Shown here one piece after another: positions 18,855 to 30,500 of a stretch of 64,000 bases of DNA (within the stretch, counting starts at the first letter, position 1; each line of letters begins with the position of its first letter). The notes beneath the pieces were generated by a model that saw only the letters and a program-made list of their open reading frames with translations, had not been told where the DNA came from and ran no database searches. The translations under genes and the position numbers were made by a program. The stretch is from contig CANGVA010000005.1 in the NCBI GenBank assembly GCA_947457395.1, forward strand, positions 91,539 to 155,538, read 5' to 3'. The DNA is from Bacteroidota bacterium. Lineage in GTDB: Bacteria > Bacteroidota > Bacteroidia > UKL13-3.

Positions 18855-19062
18855 AAGATGCGTTATTTTCTTTAATGAGGTGCACCGCAGTTAGCACTTC
18901 ATTCTGCGGGCAATATAATTGTATGTTTCCGAATGTTTGATAGCTGCTATCTCTTTTATTCATCTCAACAGCATGTACACCATTCTCCTCGAGCATACTC
19001 AAAATAATTTCAGCCTCAATCGGATTAGCAGTTTCGTATATCAATACCCAATCATTCGCCAT
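18844..19062 (-). CDS. DUF2007 family protein
   Basis: A 72-residue soluble protein. The pattern DWVLIYETANPIEAEIILSM, then LEENGVHAVEMN and a C-terminal IQLYCPQNE, is the DUF2007 (putative signal-transducing, ferredoxin-like fold) arrangement. The biochemical role is unknown. It overlaps both the upstream CPBP protease gene and the downstream cdsA by 11 nt, so the three are tightly coupled. Confidence 0.82.
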   Translation of the reverse strand: MANDWVLIYETANPIEAEIILSMLEENGVHAVEMNKRDSSYQTFGNIQLYCPQNEVLTAVHLIKENNASYDK

Positions 19063-19996
19063 TTGGATAAACTCTTTTTTCCCAAATCCGCGTTAACACA
19101 TACCATAACAAAACCATGAGCAATGCACTTGCAGTGTTCATATACCATGGAGCGATATAATTGCTTCTTAATATTTCCGGACCTATTTCATCCCAACGAA
19201 AATAACCATTAAAAGTAGCCATGGTATTATTAAGCAAATGAAAAAACACAGCAGGCCAGATGCTGCCTGAACCAATAACTAAATATCCTAAACAAACTCC
19301 TAAAACCATGCGTGGCACGAATCCATAAAACTGGCCATGAAAGGCGCTAAATAAAACAGCACCTATCCAGATTGAAATATGCCTGTTTTTAAAACAATAA
19401 AACATCAGTTGTAGCAAAGCGCCTCTGAAAAGAAACTCTTCTGCTATTGCAGGAATTAATGCTGTTACAATTAATGTTACAACCAGCGAGCTTCCATTTT
19501 CGCTGCTGATGAATGCCTTGGTAAGTTCAATCGCTGCATTTTCAGCGGCCCTTAATTTTGCCTCGAGTAAAGACCAGGATTCTGGCAGTGAAACAGCTTC
19601 ATTTACCTTAACCAACCAACCAATAGATGGGGCAGAAATCAGATATAAACAGGGGGCCATTAGCCAAACAACTGATTTCCCTTTACGGTTGGCTTTCAGA
19701 AAATCTACAGGTGCTGCACCGAATGAGGTGGGGAAATAAAGTGCCGGCAATAAAAAGCCTCCCAATGCAGAAAGAGACTGGCTAAATTGCATGGCTCTTA
19801 GTACTTGCGTATTATTACGCATCTCTGATATTAATTGTGGATTAGAAAACAAATCTATCCCAAAAAGAAAGCGCGAGAGAAACATGCCCACCCCCAAAAA
19901 GGTGAGTGAAAAAACCAGTACCATACCGCCCAGAATAAACAATCGGGAAACAAAAAAGAGCACCGGATGTTGGTTGTTAGGAAGGTTTTGAATCAT
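19052..19996 (-). CDS. CPBP family intramembrane glutamic endopeptidase
   Basis: A 314-residue polytopic membrane protein. The CPBP/Abi motifs are intact: E186-E187 and R191 in AEEFLFRG, H220 in FSAFHGQ, and H253 in VFFHLLNN. These are the residues of Rce1-like intramembrane proteases. The ATG at 19996 is chosen; the open frame continues to a TTG at 20017, which would run into the dusB control region. The target is unknown. It heads the leftward set with the DUF2007 gene, cdsA and the SRPBCC gene. Confidence 0.88.
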   Translation of the reverse strand: MIQNLPNNQHPVLFFVSRLFILGGMVLVFSLTFLGVGMFLSRFLFGIDLFSNPQLISEMRNNTQVLRAMQFSQSLSALGGFLLPALYFPTSFGAAPVDFLKANRKGKSVVWLMAPCLYLISAPSIGWLVKVNEAVSLPESWSLLEAKLRAAENAAIELTKAFISSENGSSLVVTLIVTALIPAIAEEFLFRGALLQLMFYCFKNRHISIWIGAVLFSAFHGQFYGFVPRMVLGVCLGYLVIGSGSIWPAVFFHLLNNTMATFNGYFRWDEIGPEILRSNYIAPWYMNTASALLMVLLWYVLTRIWEKRVYPNGE

Positions 19997-20001
19997 TTGC
20001 G

Positions 20002-20009
20002 TACTTTTG
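20002..20009 (+). promoter_or_regulatory. Candidate -7 element for dusB
   Basis: TACTTTTG fits TAnnTTTG and lies 14 nt before the dusB ATG, inside the 27-nt gap to the divergent CPBP gene. No TTG is at the proper -33 distance. Confidence 0.4.
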
Positions 20010-20023
20010 CCGCGCAAATATAC

Positions 20024-21019
20024 ATGGTAAAGATTGATAAAATAGAATTAGGCGAATTTCCGCTTTTGCTTGCGCCTATGGAAGATGTGAGTGATCCTCC
20101 ATTTAGGGCAGTATGCAAAGTAAACGGGGCCGACCTGATGTATACGGAATTTATCTCATCGGAAGGATTAATCAGAGATGCCATAAAAAGCAAAAAGAAA
20201 CTGGAGATTTTTGATTATGAGCGCCCAATTGGCATACAGATATTTGGCGGTGATGAAGAATCTATGGCAATGGCAGCGCAGATTGTAGATGCAACCGAGC
20301 CTGATTTGCTTGATATTAATTTTGGTTGCCCTGTTAAAAAAGTAGTTTGTAAAGGTGCCGGAGCCGGTATCTTAAAAGATTTACCCCAGATGGTTAAAGT
20401 AACACAGGCAGTTGTTAAATCAACCAAACTACCTGTAACTGTTAAAACAAGATTAGGTTGGGATGATAACAGCAAAAATATTGAAGAAGTGGCAGAGCGA
20501 TTGTTTGATGTAGGCATCAAAGCGCTAACTATACATGGTCGTACGCGTGCGCAGTTATATAAAGGCGAAGCCGACTGGAGTTTAATTGCCAAGGTTAAGA
20601 ACAATCCGCGGATACAAATACCCATTTTTGGCAATGGCGATATTGATTCACCCGAAAAAGCTCTAGCATATAAAAATAAATATGGTGTTGATGGCATTAT
20701 GATTGGCCGCGCAGCAATAGGCTATCCGTGGATTTTTAATGAAATTAAACACTATCTAAAAACAGGAGCCCACTTAGCAAGTCCATCCATCGAGCAGCGT
20801 GTGGATGTTTGCCGCCAGCATTTAAACCACTCTATTGAGTGGAAAGGTGAAATTGTAGGTATTTTTGAAATGCGCAGACACTATACGCATTATTTCCGCG
20901 GATTTGAAAATTTTAAACCTTTTAGAACCTTGCTGGTAACCTTGCAGACTAAGGATTCTTTAAATCAGGTGTTAGATGAAATTGCCTTGCATTATGCAGG
21001 TATTGAAACTACCGTTTAA
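20024..21019 (+). CDS. dusB: tRNA-dihydrouridine synthase
   Basis: A 331-residue FMN enzyme that reduces uridines in the D-loop of tRNAs. The TIM-barrel motifs are clear: APMEDVSDPPFR near residue 17, the catalytic C102 in DINFGCPVKKV, VKTRLGWD, and the phosphate-binding GNGDIDSP and MIGRAAIG. A longer frame from 19967 would overlap the divergent gene, so the ATG at 20024 (MVKIDKIELG) is chosen. DusB is the closest subgroup by general form, but the uridine position modified is not provable here. The stop overlaps that of the convergent radical SAM gene by 4 nt. Confidence 0.93.
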   Translation: MVKIDKIELGEFPLLLAPMEDVSDPPFRAVCKVNGADLMYTEFISSEGLIRDAIKSKKKLEIFDYERPIGIQIFGGDEESMAMAAQIVDATEPDLLDINFGCPVKKVVCKGAGAGILKDLPQMVKVTQAVVKSTKLPVTVKTRLGWDDNSKNIEEVAERLFDVGIKALTIHGRTRAQLYKGEADWSLIAKVKNNPRIQIPIFGNGDIDSPEKALAYKNKYGVDGIMIGRAAIGYPWIFNEIKHYLKTGAHLASPSIEQRVDVCRQHLNHSIEWKGEIVGIFEMRRHYTHYFRGFENFKPFRTLLVTLQTKDSLNQVLDEIALHYAGIETTV

Positions 21020-22038
21020 TTCCAAACCTTAGTACCTTCTGTGCAATTGGTGCAGATATCTATTTCTTTCCTAGATTTAAGAATAGCTTGTCTGAATTGA
21101 TTATATTTATCTCCGTTCCATACTTTCTCAAAAGAATTGTTACTCACATCGCCAAACCGGTGTGTGGCATCTTTATCAAAACAACAAGGTACAACCAAAC
21201 CATCCCATGTTATAACACTGCCTCGCCACATGCGCCAGCATTGGTTCAACAGTTTATTTTTTATGCGGTAAGTGCCATCTTGCAATTTTTCATAGCGGCT
21301 TAAATCATTATTTTCCGGAATAAAGTCTGCACTATTTTGATAATCATAAATCTGGGCTGTTTTAATACCTAACTCATTTACTCCTATTTTTTTTGCAAGT
21401 GCTTTTATTTCGGGCAGTTGATGCTCGTTGTGCTTAAAGGCAATAAATTGCCAGATAATATGGGGAGTTCTCTTATTGAGCTTTTTCTTCCAGTAAAGCA
21501 GTCGCTCTGTTCCTTCAATTACTTTCTCAAGCTTACCGCCAATCCTGTATTTACTATAGGTTTCTTGCGAGGTACCATCAATCGAAATAATTAACCTGTC
21601 CAGACCACTCTCAATTGTTGCTTTTGCAATTTCATCGGTAAAATAGTGAGCGTTACTTGAAGTAGCAGTATAGATATTTCTGGCTGATGCGTAGGTTACA
21701 AATTCAAGAAACTGTTTATTTAAAAATGGCTCTCCTTGAAAATAAAGAATTAACCAAATCAATTCCTCGTGTATCTCATCTATGATTTTTTTGTACAGAT
21801 CAAGATCCAGCATGCCTGTGTTGCGGCTAAATTCTCTCAAACCACTTGGGCATTGTGGGCAGCGAAGATTGCAGCTGGTGGTGGGTTCTATTTCCATACT
21901 AAGTGGTTTACCCCAATGCACTACTTTTCCGCTAGATTTTGACACGTAATAACTGGCAAATAGTTTTGCCGCATTTAGCAGGCGTTTGCCATTTAGCTTG
22001 GATAAAACATTAATTCCGTCTGTGATACTTCTATTCAT
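21016..22038 (-). CDS. Radical SAM protein with SPASM-type C-terminal cluster site
   Basis: A 340-residue product from the ATG at 22038 (the frame is open to 22095). The radical SAM cluster motif CxxxCxxC is C56, C60 and C63 in TTSCNLRCPQCPSG. The C-terminal part has further cysteines in NQCWRMW, VPCCFDKD and DICTNCTEG, the SPASM pattern that binds auxiliary Fe-S clusters. Such enzymes modify peptides or other substrates; no precursor peptide gene is visible nearby, so the substrate is unknown. It stands alone on the minus strand, convergent with dusB. Confidence 0.9.
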   Translation of the reverse strand: MNRSITDGINVLSKLNGKRLLNAAKLFASYYVSKSSGKVVHWGKPLSMEIEPTTSCNLRCPQCPSGLREFSRNTGMLDLDLYKKIIDEIHEELIWLILYFQGEPFLNKQFLEFVTYASARNIYTATSSNAHYFTDEIAKATIESGLDRLIISIDGTSQETYSKYRIGGKLEKVIEGTERLLYWKKKLNKRTPHIIWQFIAFKHNEHQLPEIKALAKKIGVNELGIKTAQIYDYQNSADFIPENNDLSRYEKLQDGTYRIKNKLLNQCWRMWRGSVITWDGLVVPCCFDKDATHRFGDVSNNSFEKVWNGDKYNQFRQAILKSRKEIDICTNCTEGTKVWN

Positions 22039-22235
22039 GTATACTGCACAATGATAAGAAAAAACTAAGCAGCTTGCATGAATCCTTCTGAACAAGTTAA
22101 CTATGAGGCTAATTATGTAACGTTAATTTTATAACTGACAAATTAGTTAACCCGTAATCTTATGGATATTTACCATATCTAATCTATATACTTTGGTTAG
22201 ATTATTGCTTATATATAAGAATCAACATAAAAATT

Positions 22236-23111
22236 ATGAAAACCATTTATCTTATCATCATCGGTCTGACATTATCGGTCGGGACAGGTTGCAGAATTAT
22301 AATACAGGACGAAGTAGGTGTAAAACGAACACTCGGACGTATTAACAACAATGTGCTTACGCCTGGACCTCGCCTTTTCAATCCTTTTTTTTCAACCATT
22401 ATTACGGTTCCGGTAAGAACTATTAATTTAGAACTTAATCTAGGGCTGCCATCAAAAGAAGGTTTAACAGTTAACTCTGAAATTTCCATTTTATATAAAG
22501 TTAAAAACAACGAGGTACCCAATATTTTGCGCTCAACCGGATTAAATTTTGAAGAAGTATTGATAAAACCTGTTTTCAGGAGTGCAGCAGCAGATGTATG
22601 CGCAAATTTTGATGCCAAGGATATGCATAGTGCCAAAAGATCTGTGATTGAAAAAGAAATTAGGGAAAGAATGATGATGACGCTTGAAGATAAGGGCTTT
22701 ATAATTGAATCGGTACTGATGAAATCCATTGTATTGCCGGCAGGCCTCTCCAAAGCAATAGAAGAAAAGCTACAAGCTGAGCAGGACGCCCAACGAATGG
22801 AATTTTTAAAAGACCGCGAAAAGCGTGATGCTGAAAGAAAATTGATACAAGCAGAAGGTGAAAAAAATGCACAGATTGTAGCCGCAGAAGCACAGAGAAG
22901 GAAAACAGAAATTGAAGCCGAAGGACGGGCCAACGCTATAAAAACAGAGGCAGATGCGCAGGCAAAAGCAAATGATATGCTTAATAAAAGTATTACACCA
23001 GCGGTGCTTAAAAACAAACAAATTGAGGCATTTCAGGGATTATCCAGATCCAACAATACAAAGGTTATAATTACCGATGGTAAAACCCCATTGATTGGAA
23101 TAGATCAATAA
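22236..23111 (+). CDS. SPFH/prohibitin domain protein
   Basis: A 291-residue product. A short hydrophobic N-terminus (residues 3-19) ends in VGTGC, which resembles but does not fit a standard lipobox, so it is either a membrane anchor or a poor lipoprotein signal. An SPFH (band 7) domain follows, from QDEVGVKRTLGRI to about residue 180. A long Ala/Glu/Lys coiled coil (about 175-255) then gives oligomerisation, as in prohibitins. These proteins form ring scaffolds at membranes. The gene is a single unit closed by a strong terminator. Confidence 0.85.
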   Translation: MKTIYLIIIGLTLSVGTGCRIIIQDEVGVKRTLGRINNNVLTPGPRLFNPFFSTIITVPVRTINLELNLGLPSKEGLTVNSEISILYKVKNNEVPNILRSTGLNFEEVLIKPVFRSAAADVCANFDAKDMHSAKRSVIEKEIRERMMMTLEDKGFIIESVLMKSIVLPAGLSKAIEEKLQAEQDAQRMEFLKDREKRDAERKLIQAEGEKNAQIVAAEAQRRKTEIEAEGRANAIKTEADAQAKANDMLNKSITPAVLKNKQIEAFQGLSRSNNTKVIITDGKTPLIGIDQ

Positions 23112-23119
23112 CATACGTG

Positions 23120-23153
23120 AATGCTCAGGCGAATAAAGCCTGAGCATTTTTTA
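23120..23153. terminator. Terminator between the SPFH gene and radA
   Basis: A perfect 10-bp stem ATGCTCAGGC / GCCTGAGCAT with a 7-nt loop and a T-run on the right. It stops the SPFH transcript and abuts the radA stop, and may act for both directions. Confidence 0.85.
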
Positions 23154-24521
23154 TCCAAAAAGTAATTGCAACATTTCATCCAATTTTCCAACTGCAATTG
23201 TTTTAATGCTTGATTGCTTTGAAGGCAACTTATTGAATTTAGAAAGATAAATAGTTTTGAATCCCAGCTTTTCAGCCTCTGAAATACGTTGCTCAATTCT
23301 GCTTACAGCGCGCACCTCACCGCTCAAACCAACCTCACCGATAAAACATATTTTACTATCGAGTGCTATATTTTCATAGCTTGAAACAATGGCAGCAACA
23401 ATACTTAAATCAATACCGGGATCCTCTACACGCAAGCCACCTGCGATATTGATGAACACATCCTGTAGTCCCATGCGCAAGCCACATTTTTTTTCAAGTA
23501 CAGCCAACAGCATATTCAATCGCTTCACATCATAGCCATTGCTGTTACGTTGCGGGGTTCCATAAACAGCTGTGCTTACCAAAGCCTGCGTCTCTATCAT
23601 AAGTGGACGCATACCTTCTATGGTAGCTGCAATTGCAACGCCACTTAATGCGTCATCTCTTTGTGAAATAAGTATTTCAGAAGGGTTACTTACTTCCCTA
23701 AGTCCTCCACTTTGCATCTCATAAATACCAATTTCGCTGGTGCTGCCAAAACGATTTTTTGTGGTTCGCAAAATGCGGTAAACATGGTGGCGGTCGCCCT
23801 CAAATTGAAGTACCGTATCAACCATATGTTCCAATAGTTTTGGCCCGGCAAGCGAACCATCCTTGGTTATGTGGCCAATTAAAAAAACCGGGGTGCCGGT
23901 TTCTTTTGCAAATCGAATCATATCACCGGCTGTTTCCTTAATCTGAGAAATACTTCCGGGTGTTGAATCAATCAACTCACTTTGCAGGGTTTGAATGGAA
24001 TCAATAATAACAATGTCTGGTTGCAACTCTTGCAATGCTTTACCGATGCGCTGGGTTGAAACCTCGGTAAACAAATAACACTGATCATTTCTGAAAGGTA
24101 GCCGTTCGGCTCGCATTTTTATTTGCGTATCACTTTCTTCTCCGCTTATATAAAGAACCTTTTTATCTGTGAATTGCAGGGCAATTTGTAACATGAGTGT
24201 TGACTTCCCTATACCAGGTTCCCCTCCTATTAGAATAACACTTCCGGGCACAATGCCTCCACCCAGCACCCGAGCCAGTTCTATATCTTTAACTGCGTAA
24301 CGTTGCTCGCTTCCTTTCTCAACTTCCTTGAGCAATACCGGTTTAAGTACGGGTGCGGTGCGGTCAGTTTTTTTCCATGTTTTAGTGAAATCTGCTTTCT
24401 CTTTATGAACTACTTCTTCTGTATATGTATTCCACTCTCCACAGGCAGGGCATTTACCAATCCATTTGGCTGATGATGCTCCGCAGTTCTTACAAAAAAA
24501 AGTAGTTTGGGTCTTTGCCAT
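23151..24521 (-). CDS. radA: DNA repair protein RadA
   Basis: A 456-residue RecA-like ATPase that helps branch migration in homologous recombination. The N-terminal zinc finger has C10, C13, C24 and C27. The Walker A motif is GGEPGIGKST, the RadA-specific TKNRFGS motif is present, and the C-terminal Lon-protease-like domain ends the protein. Length and order are normal. A TATATTCG element lies only 7 nt before the ATG (24529-24536, minus strand), so the mRNA may have almost no leader. Confidence 0.96.
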   Translation of the reverse strand: MAKTQTTFFCKNCGASSAKWIGKCPACGEWNTYTEEVVHKEKADFTKTWKKTDRTAPVLKPVLLKEVEKGSEQRYAVKDIELARVLGGGIVPGSVILIGGEPGIGKSTLMLQIALQFTDKKVLYISGEESDTQIKMRAERLPFRNDQCYLFTEVSTQRIGKALQELQPDIVIIDSIQTLQSELIDSTPGSISQIKETAGDMIRFAKETGTPVFLIGHITKDGSLAGPKLLEHMVDTVLQFEGDRHHVYRILRTTKNRFGSTSEIGIYEMQSGGLREVSNPSEILISQRDDALSGVAIAATIEGMRPLMIETQALVSTAVYGTPQRNSNGYDVKRLNMLLAVLEKKCGLRMGLQDVFINIAGGLRVEDPGIDLSIVAAIVSSYENIALDSKICFIGEVGLSGEVRAVSRIEQRISEAEKLGFKTIYLSKFNKLPSKQSSIKTIAVGKLDEMLQLLFG

Positions 24522-24542
24522 GATGCAACGAATATAAAAAAT

Positions 24543-24576
24543 TAGGGGCTGTTTCGAAATAAAGAAACAACCCCCA
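24543..24576 (-). terminator. Probable terminator of the giant beta-helix gene
   Basis: An imperfect GGGGTTGTTTC / GAAACAGCCCC stem (minus-strand reading, one mismatch) with an 8-nt loop, followed by a T-rich stretch, 20 nt after the stop codon at 24597. Confidence 0.6.
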
Positions 24577-24596
24577 AAATCAGGTGAATATTATAG

Positions 24597-27500
24597 TTAC
24601 TGCTTAATCAATTTGATTGCAGCGGTTTGCTTATCGGCTGCAGTAATCTTGATAAAATAAAAACCAGGTTTGAATTGCTCAATCTCAGCAATGGTTAGCT
24701 CATTTATACCATCGAGGGTTTGAAAGCTTTTCTGGCAAATCGTTTTACCATTTATATCACTGATCTCAATTTGCGCATTGCCAGGCAGCGTGCTGAAACG
24801 GATGGTTGTAAATGAGTGAGCAGGATTTGGGATTAATTGAATAACATCTGTGAGGTTTATTGCTTTAGTTACCCGCACAATTTCAGAATAAGCAAAAGTG
24901 CCGTCAAAATCAATCTGCTTTAGCCGATAGTAAATTGTATTGGCATACTGAAATGCATCCGGATGAACATAGCCGTATTGAGATAATACTTTGCTATTAC
25001 CATTACCCTGAACAAATTCAATTTCATTAAACTGTTTTCCATCTACAGAGAACTCTATGCTAAAACCTGCATTATTTTCCTCCGAGGCAGTTTGCCAACC
25101 GAGGTGCACATCATTTAGCATAGGCTTGGCTGCAAAATTCAAGAGAGAAACAGGTAAAGGATTAACAGCAGAATCTGAGATACAAAAAATACCACCATGA
25201 GCCACATTTGAGGATGTTACCATTGCAAGGCCTGTATTTACATTAATTGTACTATAACCAAACCAGTTAGTAGAAGTACCCGTATAGCGCGCTGTTCTTG
25301 CTCTTGAGATGTTCCCGATATTACCCAACAAACTGGAATCATACTGAAGTGTAAGTGTTGAATTGAATCCACTAGTACTGTTTGTATTGATATCATAATA
25401 GCCATGGATTCTTGATGCATTTACTGGTAAATTGGCAGGCAATATACCGGAGTAAAAACGAAGTTCAACTACAGAAGGAAGCGTACCGGAATTCCATACC
25501 ATTTTACCAAGCGTTCTTCCCGCGAAAGTAAACTGTGTGCTATCTGCAAGTACAGGTAATTTATCTGCGTTGGCAACCGGAGGTATAGTAACGGTATTAA
25601 ATTCAGTAGAGCCAATATCTGATGGACCATTCACTATAGCTGTAGATCTTACATTACCGGTATTATTAAAATCTGTAGCAATGCCTGATAGTGGAAGTGC
25701 TTTACCATTGGCATACCAGCAAGCAGCCTTTGAAGCATCAACCGCTAAATTAGCAGTTACAGTATCAATAAATAAATCTGCTGCGTTAAGTGCACCGGTG
25801 CGTTCTATCCAGTTGGTATTAAAAGTTGGTGCATAAAGGTTATTATTATATGCTGCAATTCCATACGCAACGCCTAAAGGGAACTCAGAAACACGAGCTG
25901 TATCATTTACAACAAATAGATTATAATTTGAGGTAGCAGTTGTGATGTTGGTTGCTACCGTTGCACCGGTTGCATAATTAAACCCGGTACCCAGTGTTCT
26001 TCTGTTATTAAATACAATGTTGTTTCGTAAAATCATATTTGAAGAAGATGAGCGAAAGATACCATATGAGTTATTGGGTCCTGAGTTTATCTGGCCATTA
26101 ACAAGAATTGTATTATAAAAGTAAAAGGCATCTGTTGCTGTAGATTCATCGCGTATACCAGCAACAAAGGTTTGATCACTGGTGTTTAAGCCAACCATAA
26201 TCTGATTATTCAGATAGCGGTTACCTGCACCTTGAGTATTGATGTGTATACCGTATGCCGTTGGTGCGCTTGTTCCGGTTCCGGTTCCTGCAGCACCAAT
26301 ATTATATATGCGATTGCGGGCAATGGTATTATTTGCAAATGCAGTGTTGGAGATAAAAATACCGCTAACAACATATGCTGCCGTACCTGTGTTGGTAGTG
26401 TTAATATTGAAAATAAGATTATCCGTAATGCTGGCGTTATTTAATCCGCCCGTTATAACCATACCTGAAGGCCTGAATGCAGAAGTCCCTGTTCCGGTTC
26501 CGCTATGATTTAAATCACGTATAATGTTTCTGCTAATATTTAAGGCAGTTACTGCACCACTTACTAAAATTCCTGATGTGCGATCTCCACCTGATTTAAT
26601 GTATCTGATGTTTGCAATGAGATTATTTGTAACAGATATGTTTGTACCACCAAGCACTGCTATTATACCATTGTCATATCCGTTCTGAATCGTATCCCAG
26701 CTATTGGTAGCACCGCCAAATGTATTGGCATTAATATTCACATTACCGCTATTGACATATACGCCAAATACCCCAGCAGTGGCCGTAGTAACAATATTTG
26801 AAAAAAGATTACTGTCAACTGTTGAGGCTGACGGAGAATTTGATGATATATCAATTCCGCGGATGTATGAACTTGTATTGGTAAATGGAACTCCACTTCT
26901 GTTGGCTGCAGCCCCGCCAATACTGTTACGCCTGATTATATGACCGCCACCTGCAGATACCAGAATAACAGAAATAGGTGTTATGCGAGCTGCTGTCTGA
27001 TAACACTTATTATCAAATACGGTCCATGCGTCTCCGTTTCCTGTTGCTGTTATATTAATAGCATTGGCAGAGAAGTTCAGAAATTCATTATTAATAATAA
27101 GATTTGCTGAGTTAGGTGCACTCGTTGTACCGGTTGAGTTGATATGGGTAGTTGGAATTGAGATGGTATCTCTAAAAATACAATTACTGATTAGCAATGA
27201 ATCATTGCCTAATGAGGCCGCTGTCTGACCTATCAGCATATTACCGGTGGTGGTATTATTTCCAAGTATCTGAACATTTGTTATGGTATCCCTTATACAG
27301 TCGTTGAAAAAGTGAAATACTGGACCTAGAGTACTGTTATTTGAGAATTGCAATGATTTATTAGTGCCGCCATCAATTTTTAATCCTCTGACATTATTAA
27401 ATCTAAACAAACCCGGTGCAGCTGAAGCACCTGTTATTTGATAATTTGCTGAGGATAAAGCCGGGGTTATCGTTAGTGTAAAACCGCCAAGTCCTGAACC

Positions 27501-30500
27501 GTTTAAGGCATGCGTGCCGCTTTCAGAAATATTTGACAATACGGTAACTGACGTGTTTGCGGACAACACATTTCCGTTGATGGCCTCAAAAAGACCACCG
27601 GTGCCTGTAAAAGAAGGATAAATACCACCGGTACCAACCGTTATTGCTGATGGCAGAGGCGTTGCAATAATATATCTGTTTATGGCACCAGATATGGGGA
27701 ATTGAGCAGCTGAGAGCACAACAGCTGTTAGAGGTGCTGCCGGCACCCCACTATTGATAGCTATATTTGGTGTAGAGGCACGATCCTGAGCTATAATAAA
27801 ATATTGTATGGTGTCTCCGGGTATTACCGTCCCACCGGTTAATAAACTGTAGTTAATTGTAAAGGAAAATGGCGAGGAAGTATTGTTTGCCGCAACAGAT
27901 TTCCATCCTAAAATATCATTACTTTCAGTAGATTTTTTATAATAAAGTCGAGGTCTGTTTGCTATGGTGGTATCTACTCCACTTCCATCTGCTATATTGG
28001 CAAAGCCGTTTAATACCAAATTAGATGTACTAACCTGATTAGGTATTAATGTATAAGAGATAACGGGGGCCGTAACATCAATTCCTTGTTCATAAGCACC
28101 AATGGTAGGGGTTAACGCGTTTCTGGTAATGTTTAGAATATCTGTAGTAAAACCGGGAACAGGTGAGCCGGCATTAAGTAAAGGTGAACTTAGATCCGGT
28201 CTTAACAAACTAATACTTGCAAGAATAGGATTGCCTGCACTTGAGTTGGTATCTTTTGATGTAGCAGCTTGCCAGTCTGCAAAAGTGGTTCTTGCCAAGG
28301 CATTAAAGAAACCAATGTGGGAAGCCGTTGTTCCGGATGAGTTTTGAAAATAACGGTTGTTATTTACAAAAGCTGTAGCATAACTGGTAAGATTGGTATA
28401 ATGAGTATATGGCGTTGCTCCGGCAACAGAAGTGCCAGATACCACAAACAAATTATTTCTTATCTCGATATTAGGTGTATTTACAGTTTGAACTGTATTA
28501 CCGTTGGCAAAGGCTGCGAAAGGGCCAGCTGCAGCATTGATATTACCAGCTGTAGGGTGGCTCATTTGAACACTATTAAACAAGATTCTGTCGCCATAAC
28601 CTCCGTACGTTCCCAAACCAGTTACACTCCAAGCTGTGTTACCTGTTGAGGTATTATGTATATGATAAATCACATTATCAGCAAAGGTATTATTGGAAGG
28701 ATTGCTGATGAGGTTGAAGTTGGGCGATTCGGTAATTAAGCCATGTATGCGCTGACTGCTTCCTCCTGCAACGGTGTGTATGATATTATACCTAATAAGG
28801 CTGTTTTGATTGTTTCTGATGTACATACCAAACAACAAAGAAGCAGTTCCGGAAATTCCGGTTAACGAACCTGAGCCCCTCACATTTTGAATTGTATTAC
28901 GGGTAATGGTTGCAAAGCGAGAAAAATATACTGCTATACCACCTCCATTTAAGCCTGATGCCTCACTACCTATTAAGTTATTACTGATAACAAGTCCGCT
29001 ATCTGTTGCAGTAACGGCACCTAGGTTCAATATACCAAATTGCAACGTATGTATTTCGTTATTGATTATTTGGTTGGCATTATTAGGTGCAAGTGCAAGG
29101 GCCGTCTGTGCAATGGTAGAAGTACCGCCAATAAAAACACCTGCATAAGTAGTAGCAAGTGAGTTTCCATAAATATTACAATTTCTTATAATATTATTTG
29201 TTGCACCGTTAGATGCATCGGAACTGGCTAGCCAGATAACAGCAGCTGTGGTAGAGGCAGCAGTGTTAATAATGGTTAAATTACGTGTATTGGTATTGTT
29301 ATTAGAACCTTCAATGGTAACATTATCTGTACCATTTAATTTAATTAGACCCAGCGAACTAAATCCAATAATTCTTGAATTGATTAAGCTATCAGGTCTT
29401 ATTATTAACCTATTACTGCCGGACAAACCGGGAATGTTATCATTTAATTGTATCGGAAAAACTTCTGCTGTGCTATATAACGTATCAGTTAAGCGTAAAG
29501 TAACATTTGAGCTTACGCCACGCAGATTAATTGAGTTGATAGCATTGGTAAGTGTGGTAAAATCACCTCCGTTACCTACCGTGTAACTACCACCCAGCGG
29601 TGGAGGAGAAATCACATAAAAATTGGGGGTTGGTGCAACTATAAATGAATCTACCCTACCACCGCCAAAACCTGCCGCAGGTAAGGTTGCCGTATTAGCA
29701 GAACCGGAGCGATCCTGCGCTATCACAAAATATTGTACCGTATCGTTAACCGCTACTGCACCTCCAAATAATAAACTATAATCAATCGTGAAATTAAAAG
29801 GTGTTGCCGTATCGCTTGTACTAACAAATTTCCAACCATTAAAACTGCTATTATTAGCGCCAAATGCATTGGCATGAGAACTGAGTTTATAATATAAACG
29901 GGGTGCATTTATTGCAGTATCTATTCTACTAGCATCTGTAATTGTTACAACCAAAACCCTATTTAACACAGATGCAGTATTGGTTAATGGAGTATAGGTA
30001 ATTGTAGGAGGCGATAAATCGGCAGGAATTCCATTAAATTCTATTGCACCGATATCAGGTGCACTAGATCCAAAAGCAGGACGATTCACGAAATTAAAAT
30101 CGATGTTGGGAGTAGTTATACCTGCACCTGTCATTACAAAACCACCGGATTCAATTTCGGTTAATGTAAATGCAGGTATGCTTAACGTTGAGTCGTTTGT
30201 AAATGGTGCTACCTGGTTAACAATAGGAACAGAGTTTTGGTCGGCTAACGTAATGGCTCTCCAACTTGCTAGTGTAGGATACAAGGTTGCTGCGGAGTTA
30301 AGGCCTCCTACAAAATAATTGGTAGTAGCTGTGGAGGAGGCAGGAATGTTATACGAATTATTGTTAATTGTATTTCCGGCCGTACTCATGTTATAACTAG
30401 ATGGGAATAAAGCTGCAAACGCCCTAAATGGGCTAAAAGTACTTGTCATTTTATTTGACAGAATATTGTTTCTCAAAGTAATGCCAGTAACAGCTGTTGA

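Noticed and set aside
21016..22038. RiPP biosynthesis cluster around the radical SAM/SPASM enzyme
   Set aside because: No precursor peptide, peptidase or transporter gene is adjacent; neighbours are dusB and an SPFH protein.
22247..23017. 256-residue open frame antisense to the SPFH gene
   Set aside because: Its Ser/Ala/Phe-rich product is the typical mirror of the Ala/Glu/Lys coiled coil on the real strand.
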